Assembly (NCBI GenBank): GCA_002914845.1
Contig: JXTC01000390.1
Location: 118,082 to 182,081 of the forward strand
Length of the DNA stretch: 64,000 nucleotides
Reading direction: 5' to 3'
Origin: Trema orientale
Taxonomy: Eukaryota; Streptophyta; Magnoliopsida; Rosales; Cannabaceae
In this document: positions 35,171 through 47,601 of the stretch, one piece after another
How the letters are laid out: each line of letters starts with the position of its first letter
Position numbering within the stretch: position 1 is the stretch's first letter
Made by a program: the position numbers and the translations under genes
Notes under the pieces: model-generated
Told to the model about the DNA's origin: nothing
Databases searched by the model: none
What the model saw: the letters and a program-made list of their open reading frames with translations, nothing else

Positions 35171-38100
35171 CACTGCTAAAAGAAAACTAAAGAAAACTTA
35201 AAAAATTCAGACAAAATCTAAAAGGAGAATATGTAGATGATAGTACACAAAAAAAAGGTGAAATAATTGTAAGTTCTATTTATTATACGTACTTTGATAT
35301 TTATAACTGAAAATTTGATTAACTAAATAATGTGTTTACTACTTTTGTAGAATATGTTATATAAGCTATGGGCTAAAGGAGAGATCGTTGAAATTGGATC
35401 CAGTGACATTTTTACTCAAGTATTGGGAACTCTTGAGCACCCAGGTCGTGTTCGAGATAAAGGTAAATTTATAGCACAAAGAGAAGTATTCAGGAGGCAT
35501 GGTGGGGGATTAAAAGAATTACAAGAATGCCAATTTTACTATGAGAGAGAAAGAGACAAAGTATTAGAGGAAAAAATTAATAAGTAAGAAAGAATGTACG
35601 AAAAATACCTCCAAAAGCAAGAGATTACATTGCAACAAAGATTTAACAAGTTTCAAAATATGATTTTGAAATCCATCGGTGCACTTGGAAAAAAGAATCC
35701 AAAAGCTAGTGTCCATGTGCACAAAATTGATGTTGAAGATGTAGAGATAGATATTGATGATTCCAAAGAGCCTGAATTTTATGCTACGATGCCTGAAGTA
35801 GAAGACAATAGTGCAATGCCAATCTCGATAAAAACCATATGAGTGTAGCTTTTCTAGCTATTTATATGTATACTATATAATTGTACTAATGTATTCAATA
35901 TGCAGTATACACTGTGTAGGTTGATGGTAGAGCCAGATAATGAGATAGTTACCTCCAGTTTCATTGTGAATACTGAAGCAACTACAGTTCATGGGATGGA
36001 TTTAGGCAAGGATCATATTCGAGTTTCAATCAAAGAGGTGTTTAATAAGTACCCAGTCCTTCTGATTCCCATTCTATCTGCCGATATCTTCCTAGTTATT
36101 TATTGATACACTAGTATCTTAGCTTAAGTATCTAATACTACTTGGGAATGATGAGCTAAATTCTCAAATTTTTACTCAACTATTTTAATACAATATACAT
36201 CATTCTAACTAATTTAAATATAGCTATAAAGGAAGAAAAATATGTCACTGTCCATACAGCCAATGACTCAACCTCAATAGAAAAAAAAAGTTCCTTCATC
36301 ATCATTCAGTTCTAGGCCTGTGCATTCAGAATTGCCTACACAAACTCCTTTTCTTCCCCTGACATTGAAGTCTTTGTATTCAACAATTTCAAAATTCAAC
36401 ATTAACTTTAATATTACAATATCGATGGAACAAGAGATATACGGGATTGAGGAGCATAAACTTTATGTGGGAACGGAGGACATAATATATTTCTTTCTTC
36501 TCCAAGAGATTTATGCTACATGCATCTCGGTATATATCAAGTAAGTACACTAATATATTTTCTTTTATATATATATATGGCATATTTTCTTAATTTATAG
36601 TAACATAATATATTTTTAGTTTCTAATTAAGTACTTGTACTATGAACTCTTTAGTTTAAAACGACTGCACTTATTTCAATTTGTTGATCCTGCTGTTATA
36701 TCTAAAGTCCTCGATGCAAAGAATGATAGTCATCCATGTGATCTTGCATAAAGACTCTATGTAGTGAGTAAAGGAATGCTATTAGCAGCTCTTTATAATC
36801 TTGGGTAAATATTATCTTTCTTTAACTAAAATATTGTATGGTTGAGTTATTTATGTTTTCTTGTCGTTATAATTGGTTACATTGCTTTGAATAGGCAACA
36901 TTGGATATTGATGGTGATTAATGTGGCCCAAGAAAATATTTATTTCTTTGATTCACTTGGACAACGACTAAGATAGGATGCCCAAAATCTCATAAATTGG
37001 TTAGTGTAGCTTATAATTTAATATACTTAACATTTTTTTATCTAATTAATCCATTAATAATGGGACATGTGTTTTCTCTTAGTGCATTCTGAATATATAA
37101 TGAAGACAAGCAAAAGAGGGGACAATGACCAATGTGGTATGTAATTAAGGTATGAGCTATAACGATTATAATATGTACTTATTAATCTTTTAATGTTTAT
37201 ATATTTTAACTTTATTATAATCATAGTATCCATCTCAATCTAATTACATAGAGTGTAGTTTTTATGTCTTGCGCATGATGTGAGACTTAGTGAATGATAA
37301 TAGTCTGGTGGATTACATTAGATCAAATGTAAGTATCTTGATACTTTAACTTTTTTTGTGTAAAAGTATTTAAGTTCACATATGTACTTGTCATTCTTAG
37401 TTACTAAATTTGTTTGTGTTTATAAACTTATAGTATCATGGTCAAGAAATTTATTCAATGGATGACATCAATGAAATGCGTGAAGAATAGATCGTAACCA
37501 TAACCAAGTATCTATGATTAGTCTCGATTAGTTAGAAGTTTTTGGTATAATTCGTCGGAATTATATTGCAAGTATTAGTGATATGCTCAAGTATTAGGTT
37601 ATATTTCTAATTCGTTGACTTTATGTATATTAGATGGATTAGTCTAACCTTGAATTTTAAAAATTAACTTGCAAGTAGTAGTGGTATACATATATTGTGT
37701 TGTATTTGTTTATGTAATAACTTTAGTTGTATATATTTATTTGTGAATTTATCTGGATCTGGATATTGTAGAAATCGAATGAGATCATTTATGCAAGTTT
37801 TCATTATATGAATTTTTTAAATTACCTAGGGAAAGGGAAACAAATTTCTCCTAGAGGTGACCTTTAACGGCAGTTCTATGATAACTGCCGTTAAAAGTCC
37901 ACTATTAATGGTGGGCTATAACCGCAGAGAGTCATCAATTATAGCGATTCTTTAGGAACCACCATAATTGATTTCATTGAACAGTTCCATTTAATGATGG
38001 TTATAACCGGTTCCTGTAGAACCACCGTAATTGATGTCTCTTTCACGGTGGTTGATAATCGCCATTAAAAGTGTCGTTTTTTCAACGGCATTCGCATTAA

Positions 38101-38177
38101 CAGCGATTGATAACTACCATGAAATTTTTAATTACGGCAGTTTTTATTCGCCATGATTTGTTGTTTTTGTAGTAGTG
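35171..38177 (+). mobile_element. degraded CACTA (En/Spm) DNA transposon
   Basis: The left end reads CACTGCTAAAAGAAAAC and the right end, complemented, CACTACTACAAAAAC, both CACTA-type. Coding remains on + run in the order usual for the second gene of plant CACTA elements. First is 'LGTLEHPGRVRDKGK' (35354-35587). A coiled-coil segment (35594-35842) follows, separated from the first by a TAA stop at 35585-35587. Next is a segment with 'TTVHGMDLGKDHIRVSI' (35900-36106), then 'MEQEIYGIEEHKLYVG' (36320-36544). Last come Ulp1-like peptidase pieces with 'HWILMVINV..IYFFDSLGQR' near 36900-36970. Stops and frame shifts between exons make it inactive, and the large TNP2-type transposase is absent. 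From 37850 to 38160, motifs of the form 'taacggcagt/accaccgtaattg' on both strands are subterminal repeats. The 3-bp flanks do not match clearly. Confidence 0.72.
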
Positions 38178-39707
38178 TCATCTATATTAATGTAGATTTC
38201 ATTTAGCATTTTTTCATCAATCTATTACGGAAAACAATTTTCATAAAGAAAATCTTGTCTTTTTTTTTTTTTTTTTGAGTAGATAATGAGACAACTTATT
38301 GAAAACCTAACTGAAATTAATTATTAATTATTATCTTTAAATTTAATTGAAAATGTGTTTAAAAAAAAAAAAAGAGAGAGAGAGACAAAAATAGATTCCT
38401 TTTCTAGCAAGTTCTGCGATCACGCATTACTTTTTGTTGGAGAGGTCATATTCATCTTTCATGGGTTTGTAACGTTTGTTTCGCTCGTGGGTGAAGCGGA
38501 GCAGGTGGAGTTTGTATCATCAAGTTTTTTTTTAATTTTCTTTTTTGTATTTCCATACAAATTTTGAAATTTTTATTTTTATTTATTTACATAGTTTTGA
38601 ATAAGGAGTTGGAACTACTACATTCTTTTTTGTTTTCTTTCCGTATTCAAAACTAGTATGGTGATCAACTAAAAACTAGTATGTGGTAGATATACAAAAT
38701 TTTTTTCTTTTTTGCTTAGTTCCGTACTTTAATTTTAGTTTAGTAATTTAATTTCTTTTAAAAAAATCATTTATTTTATAAAGGTATAATCTTATATTTT
38801 CATGTGTCTCGGACCAAATCTGACGTTAGACAATACCTGTGTACTTCTGTGAAAGAAAATAAATAAATAAATAAATAAACAAATAATAAAAAAACATAAC
38901 ATTAAACATAGTGACATTTATTTCTTATTTATAACTTAAATAATGTAGATTCTTAAGTAGCAGTTAATTAGTACAGAAAGTATAAAAAAAATACTAAAAT
39001 ACTAAAAAGTTATAGCAATCACATTAATCGAGTTTCAGGAATTTTGATTTTTTATGATAATTTTTAAAAAAAAAAAATTGAAAAATCCTGATTTTGAAAT
39101 TATTTAAAGATTTCCAGATTTTAATATTGAAAAATAACAGTTTTAAAAGTATTTATAAAAATACTATTTTTTATTAATTGATGAGATACTTAAAGTACTT
39201 GAGGCGACTTGACTAGTTACTTTAAGTAACTACATTGGTTACCCTATATAACCTAACAGGTTATCTCGAATACTATTGAAAAATACAAATTTTGAAAAAA
39301 ATGATAATTTTCTAAATATTTATTAAGTGTTATTTTTCTAAAAGAACTTTAAAAAAGTGATATTTTCCTAAATTAATGAGATTTTCAAGAAATTTGGCCC
39401 ATCCGGGATTTTTCAATTGGGTTTTCTTGAGATTTACCGTTAAAAAATTAAAAGTATTACATAAATACGGTACTATAGAAAAAACTTAATTTTCATACCG
39501 CATAGAGTTGATATTTTTGAAAAAACGTGAAAATAAAAAATGCGGTGTACTTTTGTAATTAAAGCCATCTTTTTAATAACAACTTTTATATTAAAATGGT
39601 TAGCAAATACTATTGAGATGTTTTTGGCACAACGGTTGGCCTTCATTTATTATTCTCCCTTCTTTCCTAGGTTTGAAGCCCAGCAAGCAAACGTTGTATT
39701 TTTATAA
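38178..39707. other. AT-rich DNA, no gene recognised
   Basis: Holds an (AAAT)n stretch at about 38860-38890 and many homopolymer runs. No gene or element boundary was recognised. Confidence 0.45.
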
Positions 39708-39875
39708 CCTATTTCTATTTTTTACCCCACTAACCCTAATTCTCCCTTTTTTCTATTTTAAAAATTCTTTTTCCATTTCACTTTCTTTTAAAATCCTATT
39801 TCTATTTTTTCCCCCACTAACCCTAATCCTCCCTTTTTTCTATTTTAAAAATTCTTTTTCCATTTCACTTTTTTT
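39708..39875. repeat. two-copy tandem repeat, 87-bp period
   Basis: Two near-identical units begin 'cctatttctatttttt' at 39708 and 39795, each containing 'cccactaaccctaat' and 'tattttaaaaattc'. The open frame of 90 codons across it is a by-product of the repeat. Confidence 0.85.
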
Positions 39876-39994
39876 TTTTAAATGAAAGAAGAACAATGAG
39901 ATTTGAATTCATTCTCCCCCCTCCCTCCCCCCCCTTTTTTTTTTCTCTATTCCACCTATTTTTTTAATGGTTAATATTAGATTAATTAATAGTT

Positions 39995-40815
39995 ACTCAA
40001 GTCTTGTAATGGATTGGTTAACATTAACCAATTTAGTTATTCGTTATTTCGGTTCTGAGTTACCAATAATCAATCTAATTATTAGTTACTAATTTGGTTA
40101 CTAGTTACTACAGTGGTAACAAGACTGGGTACCAAACTAGTTATCATATTGGTTACTAGTTTCTAGTTACTACTGCTAATTTGGTTACTGATTTGTATTT
40201 ATAACTACCGATATGATAACGAGTTTCTGGTTACCACTACCAATTTAGTTACAGTTACAGATTTCTAATTATCACTACTAACTTCTAGTTACTAGTTATC
40301 AATTTCGTTACTAGTTACTGATCGGTTACTAGTAGGCAATCTGGTTACTAGTTACTCATTTAGTTACTAGTTTCTAGACGATCCGGTTATTGATTACCAA
40401 TAACTAATCTAGTTACCAGTTACCAATTTTATTATTTTTCGGTTATCAATTACCAATAACCAATCTAATTACAAGTTACTAATTTGGTTACTAATTAATA
40501 AAGTGGTAATTAAGTTAGATACCAGACTAGTTATCATATTGGTTATTAGTTTCTAGTTACCACTGCCAATTTAGTTACTGGTTTCTATTTATCACTACTA
40601 ATTCGGTTATAGGTTTCTGGTTACTACTACTAATTTAGTTACTGATTACATATTTCTAGTTACTATTACCAATTTTTAGTTACTAGTTACTAGTAACCAA
40701 TTAAGTTTCCAATAGCCAATTTGGTTACTAGTTTCTAGAGAATCTAGTTATTGGTTACCAATAACTAATTTAGTTACCAGTTACCAATTTCGTTACTAGT
40801 TACTTTGGCTACTAG
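39995..40815. repeat. degenerate GTTACTAG array with higher-order duplication
   Basis: The region is built from short variants of 'ggttactagttaccaattt', roughly 10-11 base periodicity, with 'gttac' as the constant core. A larger unit of about 370-390 bases is duplicated: 40048-40437 and 40438-40800 run in parallel and share 'actagttatcatattggtta', 'tagtttctagttac' and 'ttaccagttaccaattt' in the same order. Confidence 0.8.
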
Positions 40816-41734
40816 TAAGTTACTAAATATACCTATAAAAGGGTGGAAACTCATATCCGGTAATACGTGGTGATAAAAATTGCACTTCTTACCATTTAGA
40901 CAAACCACATATTACTTAGACCATGTGCAATCACATAAACTCATAGAGCTAAAAAATAAGTTATGACTAAAAAAAAGTAATTGGATTACATCCTTAACTA
41001 CAAAGGAATACTTTTCATGTTCAAAACTGAGAAATGAACAAGAACATAGTGTAATTTCAACATAAATACAACTCAAATGAATATTGTACTAAAACAATAC
41101 TGAAAAATAAAATTATTCAGATACTAATATACAATGCACATAATATGATGCACCAAATACTGCTATAATCAGTAATCATTTCTCATAAAATAAAAATAAA
41201 CAGCTTTATAATCAATTTAGTAACTTAGCAGATACAAACTTGAAACTAATTCTTCCCACGTTACCAAAACTTTCATTTTGGCTCTAAGTCTGTGATAAAG
41301 GTACTTATTGAAGAAGATCATTCCTGTTTAGTACCATAACAGTTTGTCTCTTTATTATTTTTATTCTCAAATGAATATGCCACTTGCTTTGGAATAGGTA
41401 AAGGGCCTAGAAGCATATTTTAGTTGGTAGCAATGATGTGAGCAACATCTAATATGGTTAGCCTTTTTCTTGCATTATCTTGCATGCAGAGCAAACCAAC
41501 ATCAACAAGCTGCCACACAAATTTGACAAAATGAGTTCAAGGGTCATCTCACTCATCCTTAATATTAAAAATGGAAAATGATAATCATCCTTAAATACGT
41601 TTTAAATATGAACAAAACCAGTTTTCCCATTGTCTTGGGCATTTTGTCAAACACCACTAAAGCATGAGTACTAACAAGTATATATCAATCAAAATTGCTT
41701 TCAAACTCAGCCCAAAAAAAAAAAAGAGTTTTTT
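40816..41734. other. AT-rich DNA, no gene recognised
   Basis: No coding or element signal. 'gagcaacatctaatatggttag' near 41430-41470, with the following 'ttgcattatcttgcatgcagagc', looks slightly gene-like on the minus strand but is too short and unsupported for a call. Confidence 0.35.
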
Positions 41735-41960
41735 GCATGATTAGTCCCAGAATTTTTCGATGATTTGTAATGTATCCCCTGAACTTTTTTTTTTAGCAAT
41801 TAGGACCCTGAATTTAGGATTTTTGGTATGATTAGCCCCTGAATTTTTCGTAGATTTGTAATGTATCTCCTGAACTTTTTTTTTTTGCAACTAGGACCCT
41901 GAATTTAGGATTTTTGGCATGATTAGCCCCTNAAAAAAAAAAAAAAAAAAAAGTTCTCGA
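41735..41960. repeat. two-copy tandem repeat, about 91-bp period, ending in an undetermined base
   Basis: The unit 'gatttgtaatgtatc.cctgaac', a T run, 'ggaccctgaatttagg' and 'tttttgg.atgattag' is present at about 41750 and 41841. It is followed by a single N at 41932 and a long A run, where the assembly may have slipped. Confidence 0.75.
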
Positions 41961-42460
41961 AAATTATATTTACAAAATGATATAAAAATTTATGATTGTG
42001 CCATTCCCCATATTTCTTGAGAAACCAAATAGAGCAATACAATATACCTAGAAAATGAGAAAAAAAAATTGAGCACCTGAGTGAAAAGCTTTCGAAATCA
42101 GTTGGAGCAGATCGTAAGACTTAGGTTTTGAGAGAGAGACACTGAGAAGTAGAGTGAGCAAGAGAGTGGAGGAGACAAGATCGCTGGTCATGAGAGCTGA
42201 GAAGATAAGGTCACCAACTCTTAGATCTAAGCGAGAAAAAGATGAAAGAAGGAGAAAAAAATAATGTGGCATTTTTCGAAAAAATACCGTACGAAAATTA
42301 TAAAAAAGTACGGTACCGTATATTTGATATTATTATTTGAAACACCGTGTATCTCCTAATTTCCTCTTTTCAATTTGGGTTAAGTAAGCAATTACCGCTT
42401 TTTTCAAATGTTTAATTAAATTTACCAATATCATTAGATTCTACCACTTTTGGGAGGAAA

Positions 42461-42680
42461 TCAGTCAAGAATATGTCAATAATCCATTAAGAATCCGTCA
42501 AGATTACCGCCGACATCAAGAATCCATCAAGAATCCGTCAAGATCGCCGCCGATGTCAAGAATCTATTAAGAATTCGTCAAGAATCCATCCACAATTCAT
42601 CAAGAATCCGTCAAGAATTTATCAAGAATCCGTCAAAATCACCGCTGACATCTAGAATTGTTCAAAAATCCATCAAGAAC
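42461..42680. repeat. 12-bp minisatellite (CGTCAAGAATCC type)
   Basis: About 18 units of a 12-base motif, 'catcaagaatcc' or 'cgtcaagaatcc', with a higher-order pattern in which 'gtcaagattaccgccgacat' variants recur three times. The 12-base step is a multiple of 3, but no long open frame runs through it. Confidence 0.85.
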
Positions 42681-44789
42681 GAAAAGAATTAACCTATTTA
42701 AGTAAGGGTAAGATATTCGTTTCATTTTTAAAAAATGGCATAGTAGTATATTTAATTAATGTAGAAAAAAAAAATAGCGTACAACTAATTTATTCTTTCA
42801 ATTTTTGGTACTTTGGACTTGGAATTTTATAAGAAGCCCATCAAGTTATTTTTACCACATATTTTTGTCAAAATGTGTAACTTAAACTAGAAAATATTGG
42901 CAAAATAAACATTTAACCTGGTCGTAATTTTCTCTATTTTCTTTCTAATATATGATAAATATAATTTCACAGGTTAGGCATGCCAAAATTCTTAAATGCG
43001 GATCAAATTTCAACACCAAAAAAAAAATTCAAATCAATTCTCAACAACTACGACGCAATAAAGGAGTAATTATTACATAGCGTACAAACTATTAATTACA
43101 TAAATAAATAGGATTATATATGTGCGGTCGTTTGAGAAAGATCTATCCCGAATTACGCCAAACATATCAAAATAGGCCACATCGGTTAACGTATTACGGT
43201 GCAGATTTTTTGTTGGTTTTTGTTAAACAGTGTTGGGTAGCACTTGGCATACTCCAAGTTTCCAACCTGCCAAAAGCGACATGCAGCATTTTGTTTTTTG
43301 TTTTTTTTTTTTTTCCTCAAAAGTTTACATAAACGAAAAATTCAATTATTATAATTTGGGCACGTATGTAATAGGGTCGCGGAAAAAAACCTTATATAAG
43401 CTACAGTTTGCACACTGTTGAATTTAAAATTAATGGTTCTGATAGATGGTTTTATTTGGGAAAAAATAGGCTTACAACCACAGTATCCGCATCTATGAGT
43501 GAGTATATACCCAAGCTAAAAAATTTTCTAAAAAACCTAGGAAAAAAAATGGAACAAAAATTCTGAACTAACCCCTCCTCATCTCAGAACCTCATATCCT
43601 CCAATTTAGGTGAAGGTGAACAACAAAACTTTCTATATGCATCCTCTCATAGTTATTTTACTTCAGTATTTTTATTTTTAACTTTTGGCTAAATATCAAT
43701 GGCCGACTACATAACATTTAGCACAACTACAAGAATATGCTGTGCATGATCAAAATCATAACCCACTTCTTGAACTTGATCAGTTATTCTCTCAACCTAC
43801 AATTAAACAAAAATATTATAAATTCAAGAAATGGATATAGCTAAAATCGAATAAAACTCCAAAAAATTTCACAACTTCCCCAATATTTCTTTTTAAACTA
43901 CTTTAAGTTTCTTTTTAATGCCATAAACATAGTAGATCAAGCCTAGTCATGTAATCCATTTAACTTAATTAAGAACTCATGGCAACTATCTATTAAAAAG
44001 AAAAAAAAAAAAAAAGAAGAAGAAAAATTAGAGGGACGCCATGACTATGGAGAATGTCTCATTTTCAACCTATAATACATAGGTTTTTAGAACAATTAAA
44101 GAGAGAATAGAAAAGTGAAAATAGGGAAGACTGAGATCTATTTGTTTAAATATGGCAGTGAGAATATGAAGAAAGATCGACTTGAGCAGCTTGAAGAGAT
44201 CCTCGACATCGTCAATTTGGAGAGAAGAATGTTTAACCCCGGTTCGAAAAGGTCCATCTATGGTTGGTGCCAGAAGTAAGAAATGGCCGTCGTGAAGAGC
44301 AACAGCAGTCGGTCAAAGCCTTGGCCTGATCGACGAAGGGCACGCCGAATTGGATCATTTTTGCCGAGATCTATGGCTTTTACGTCCCCTCTACAATCTC
44401 GGCTTTGACGTCCTCTCTACAATCAATGGCAACTATAAGTTTTTACTTCACAAATTTGGATTTATGTCGTGTTCTAAACGTACCCAAAATAAGACTGAAA
44501 AAAAAAAAAAAAGTCTCAAATTAGTTTTTTCTTTTTCTTTTTTAAATCTTTGATTAATGAGTTCGGATTGGGTGTGGCAAAGTCTACATAAATCTATTGA
44601 TGTTAACCATTTAATCTTGATCCGACGCTCAAAATTAAGAAGCCTTTACATAGGAGTAAGGCAGCCCTGGTATAGACGCCGTCATAATTTTTTTCCTCTC
44701 GACAAATGAATATATCTAGTGCTAGGTACAGTACTATTTCATTCGAAGATCACCGCCACTAATATTTCTCCAAAAATAAAAAATAAAAA
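42681..44789. other. upstream region of the second UGT gene
   Basis: No other gene was recognised. It is AT-rich up to about 44120, then more balanced between 44160 and 44460, where short open frames exist without family resemblance. A possible TATA-like 'gaatatatc' lies at about 44708, 80 bases before the ATG. Confidence 0.4.
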
Positions 44790-46220
44790 ATGGGTCTCGA
44801 AACTCCATTTCACGTTCTTCTAGTGTCGTTCCCAGCCCAAGGTCACGTTAATCCATTGCTCCGACTGGGGAAGCGTCTGGCCGCAAAGGGTCTACTCGTT
44901 ACCTTCTCCACCACCGAAATCTTCGGCAGAGAGATGGGAAAAGCCAGTAACGACATAACAGACGAACCGACACCGGTCGGCGACGGTTTTATTAGGTTCG
45001 AGTTTTTCAAAGACGGAATCCCAGAGGACCACCCTCAACGGCCTAGCCTCGATTTCTTCTTCCCCCAGCTGGAGCTCGCGGGAAGGGAGTCGCTTCCCGA
45101 GTTGATAAAGAAGCAATCGGACGAGGGTCGACCCGTCTCGTGCCTGGTGAATAACCCGTTCATTCCTTGGGTCTGTGACGTGGCGGAAGAACTCGGGATC
45201 CCCTGCGCCACGCTCTGGATTCAGTCCTGCGCTCTCTTCGCGTCTTTCTACCATTATTCCCATCGAACGGTGCCGTTCCCCTCCGAGGCCGAGCCCGACA
45301 TCGACGTTCGGTTGCCGGGTATGCCGGTTCTGAAGCACGACGAGATCTCGAGCTTCTTGCATCCGAGTACTCCGTACAAGGCTCTCGCGAATGCGCTGTT
45401 GGGGCAGTTCAAGAACTTGTCCAAGTCGTTCTGCGTCTTGGCCGACACTTTCGAGGAGCTCGAGAGGGATATCATAAAGGAAGTGTCCAAGTTCTGCCCC
45501 GTCAAGTCCGTCGGGCCATTGTTCAAAGACCCTCAGGCCCCGAACGACAGCGCGAATAAGAAAGCCGACGACAACGACGACTGCATCGAGTGGCTCGATT
45601 CGAAGCCGCCGTTGACTGTCGTTTACATCTCGTTCGGGACCATAGTTTACTTGAAGCAAGAACAGGTGGACGAGATTGCTCACGCGCTCTTGAACTCCGG
45701 GGTGACGTTTCTATGGGTGATGAAGCCTCCTCCCGCGTTCTTGGGCAAGAAGCTCCACGTTCTGCCAGATGGGTTCTTGGAGAGAGCCGGAGATAGAGCG
45801 AAAGTGGTGAAGTGGAGCCCACAGGAGAGGGTTCTGGCTCACCCGTCGGTGACGTGTTTCATGACTCACTGCGGGTGGAACTCAACGGTGGAATCCTTAA
45901 CCTCGGGCGTGCCCGTGCTGACGTTCCCACGGTGGGGAGACCAAGTGACGAATGCCAAGTTCTTGGTCGATGTCTTCGGGGTTGGCGTGAGATTGAGCCG
46001 TGGGGAGGCCGAGGACAGAGTGGTTCCGAGGGACGACATTGAGAAGTGTTTGATCGAGGCGACGGAAGGTGAGAAGGCCGCGGAGTTGAGGCGAAACGCG
46101 TTGAAGTGGAAGTCGGCGGCGGAGGAGGCGGTGGTGGAGGGCGGCTCCTCTGATCAGAATATTAGAGATTTTATTGAGGAGATTGGGAAAAAGTCTAGTG
46201 TTGATCAACGACAAGATTAA
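44790..46220 (+). CDS. UGT84-type UDP-glucosyltransferase, copy 2 (476 aa)
   Basis: Intronless and very close to copy 3 and to known phenolic-acid glucosyltransferases. It starts [20 protein letters not shown]; the ATG has A at -3 and G at +4 and matches the start of copy 3. The catalytic His is residue 19. The usual Asp position is Asn122 (VNNPF). The PSPG box is at 342-385 and has HCGW and ends WGDQ, but its 40th residue is Arg (FPRWGDQ) where copies 1 and 3 have Gln. The C-terminus is slightly longer (SSVDQRQD). Its codons are the most GC-rich of the three copies, in sharp contrast to the flanks. An open frame of 263 codons lies antisense inside it and is a shadow of the GC-rich third positions. 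Likely role: glucose-ester formation on a phenolic acid in the cytosol. The Arg may affect donor-pocket packing; that is inference. Confidence 0.93.
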   Translation: MGLETPFHVLLVSFPAQGHVNPLLRLGKRLAAKGLLVTFSTTEIFGREMGKASNDITDEPTPVGDGFIRFEFFKDGIPEDHPQRPSLDFFFPQLELAGRESLPELIKKQSDEGRPVSCLVNNPFIPWVCDVAEELGIPCATLWIQSCALFASFYHYSHRTVPFPSEAEPDIDVRLPGMPVLKHDEISSFLHPSTPYKALANALLGQFKNLSKSFCVLADTFEELERDIIKEVSKFCPVKSVGPLFKDPQAPNDSANKKADDNDDCIEWLDSKPPLTVVYISFGTIVYLKQEQVDEIAHALLNSGVTFLWVMKPPPAFLGKKLHVLPDGFLERAGDRAKVVKWSPQERVLAHPSVTCFMTHCGWNSTVESLTSGVPVLTFPRWGDQVTNAKFLVDVFGVGVRLSRGEAEDRVVPRDDIEKCLIEATEGEKAAELRRNALKWKSAAEEAVVEGGSSDQNIRDFIEEIGKKSSVDQRQD

Positions 46221-46689
46221 TATTGTCGGAGTATGGTCTAAAGACGAGACGTTCTATTATACGGGAACGGGTGAAACAAATGATGGGGAGATTTTATTAT
46301 TCATCGTATGAGACATTGAACTTTGTACCCCACCATTAAATTTGGCACCAAACAAATGAAGGACATGAATTTAGTTGGTTTCTTAGAGATGTGTTTACTT
46401 CTGTTGTAATCCTTTTCTCTCTCAATTTCCATCTTACCCAAGAGGGCATATCCGGTAGGATTTTTCTTTTCAGTTTTATTCTTTCCAATAATCTTTGGAA
46501 AGGGTGAAAGAAAAAAAGTATGAGAGAATGAAGAAATTTAAATCCTCTATTTTATTTAGTAAACCGAAGGACAGAAAACCATGTGTAAGTTCAAGATTAC
46601 TGTTCTAATAATTGTAGGCTATTAATGTTAAAGTATGACAGTTTTACTTTAGTAATTAAATTAGTAGTATTTTTTTTTTTTTGGCTTTT
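46221..46689. other. 3' flank of second UGT gene
   Basis: Presumed 3' UTR and AT-rich DNA with no further gene. Confidence 0.5.
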
Positions 46690-47245
46690 TATTACCAAAA
46701 TTCTTTGAACTCAGAATAATTCAGTAAAATTAACCCTGAATTCAATTTTTTAGAGCAAAATTCTTTAAACTCGAAAAAATTTAATAAAATTAACCTTGAA
46801 CTCAATTTTTAAGAATAAAACTCCCTGAAGTCCCTTAATATTAGTTTTGTTAAAAAAAAATAGTGTTTATGTTAGTTTTTTTTTTATTGTTAAGTTCTTA
46901 TTCTCTTATTTATACCTTTTAGGTCCTTAATATTATTTTTTTTATTTCACGTTAATCTTTTTCAATATTACAAATATTTTATTCCAAAAAAAATCAAACA
47001 GGAAAAAATTATAATGGAATAAGTTGTCAATCAGCAGTGATAAAATTAGAAATATAGAGAAACTATTATTTAAAAAAAAATTTAAAAAGAATTGGGGAAA
47101 ATAAAAAATATAAAAAATAAACAAAATAATATTAAAGACCTAAAAGCTATAAATAAGAGAATAAGAAATTGACAATAAAAAAAACTAATATAAACACTTT
47201 TTTCTTCCTAACAAAACTAATATTATGAGACTTCAGAGGGTCTTG
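46690..47245. repeat. foldback element with about 120-bp arms
   Basis: Arms at 46823-46942 and 47119-47240 are inverted copies: 'ccctgaagtcccttaatatt' on the left against the complement of 'aatattatgagacttcagag' on the right. Both contain the T/A-rich core 'ttcttattctcttattta'. To the left, 46697-46815 holds a tandem repeat of about 58 bases ('attctttgaactca', 'attctttaaactcg'). It looks like a non-coding DNA transposon. No convincing target duplication was found. Confidence 0.7.
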
Positions 47246-47601
47246 CTCTAATATTAAGAGACTTCAACTTTATTATAAGTTTTATTTAAAGCTAATATGA
47301 GATATTGAGACAATTTCATTTTCTTGTACGCAAAGTAGAGTGTCTAACGTTAATAAATTTTTTTGGATGATTATAATCAAGTGACCTCATGCATGACTTA
47401 TTTGTCTTGGAAAAATCATGTGTTGCCAAAAATCATGTTCGTTAAGAAACTTTCTATCTTTTTGTCATTTTCTGATGCCGGTATTGGAGCAAGTGAAAGG
47501 TAGAGAAATAAAAAGCAAGAGAAAAGCATTGGGAAAGTACGGGGCCTTTAGGAGCCACAGAAAATAGAGCTGAAGAGAAAAGAAAGAGATAGAGATGAGT
47601 G

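Noticed and set aside
39613-39885. 90-codon hydrophobic frame
   Set aside because: Phenylalanine/leucine-rich translation of a pyrimidine-rich tandem repeat, not a membrane protein.
42461-42680. CRISPR-like array
   Set aside because: The units are directly abutting 12-mers without spacers. It is a minisatellite in a plant genome.
44892-45683. 263-codon open frame antisense to UGT copy 2
   Set aside because: It follows the GC-rich third positions of the real gene, and shorter versions appear at the same place in copies 1 and 3. It has no start context or family resemblance.
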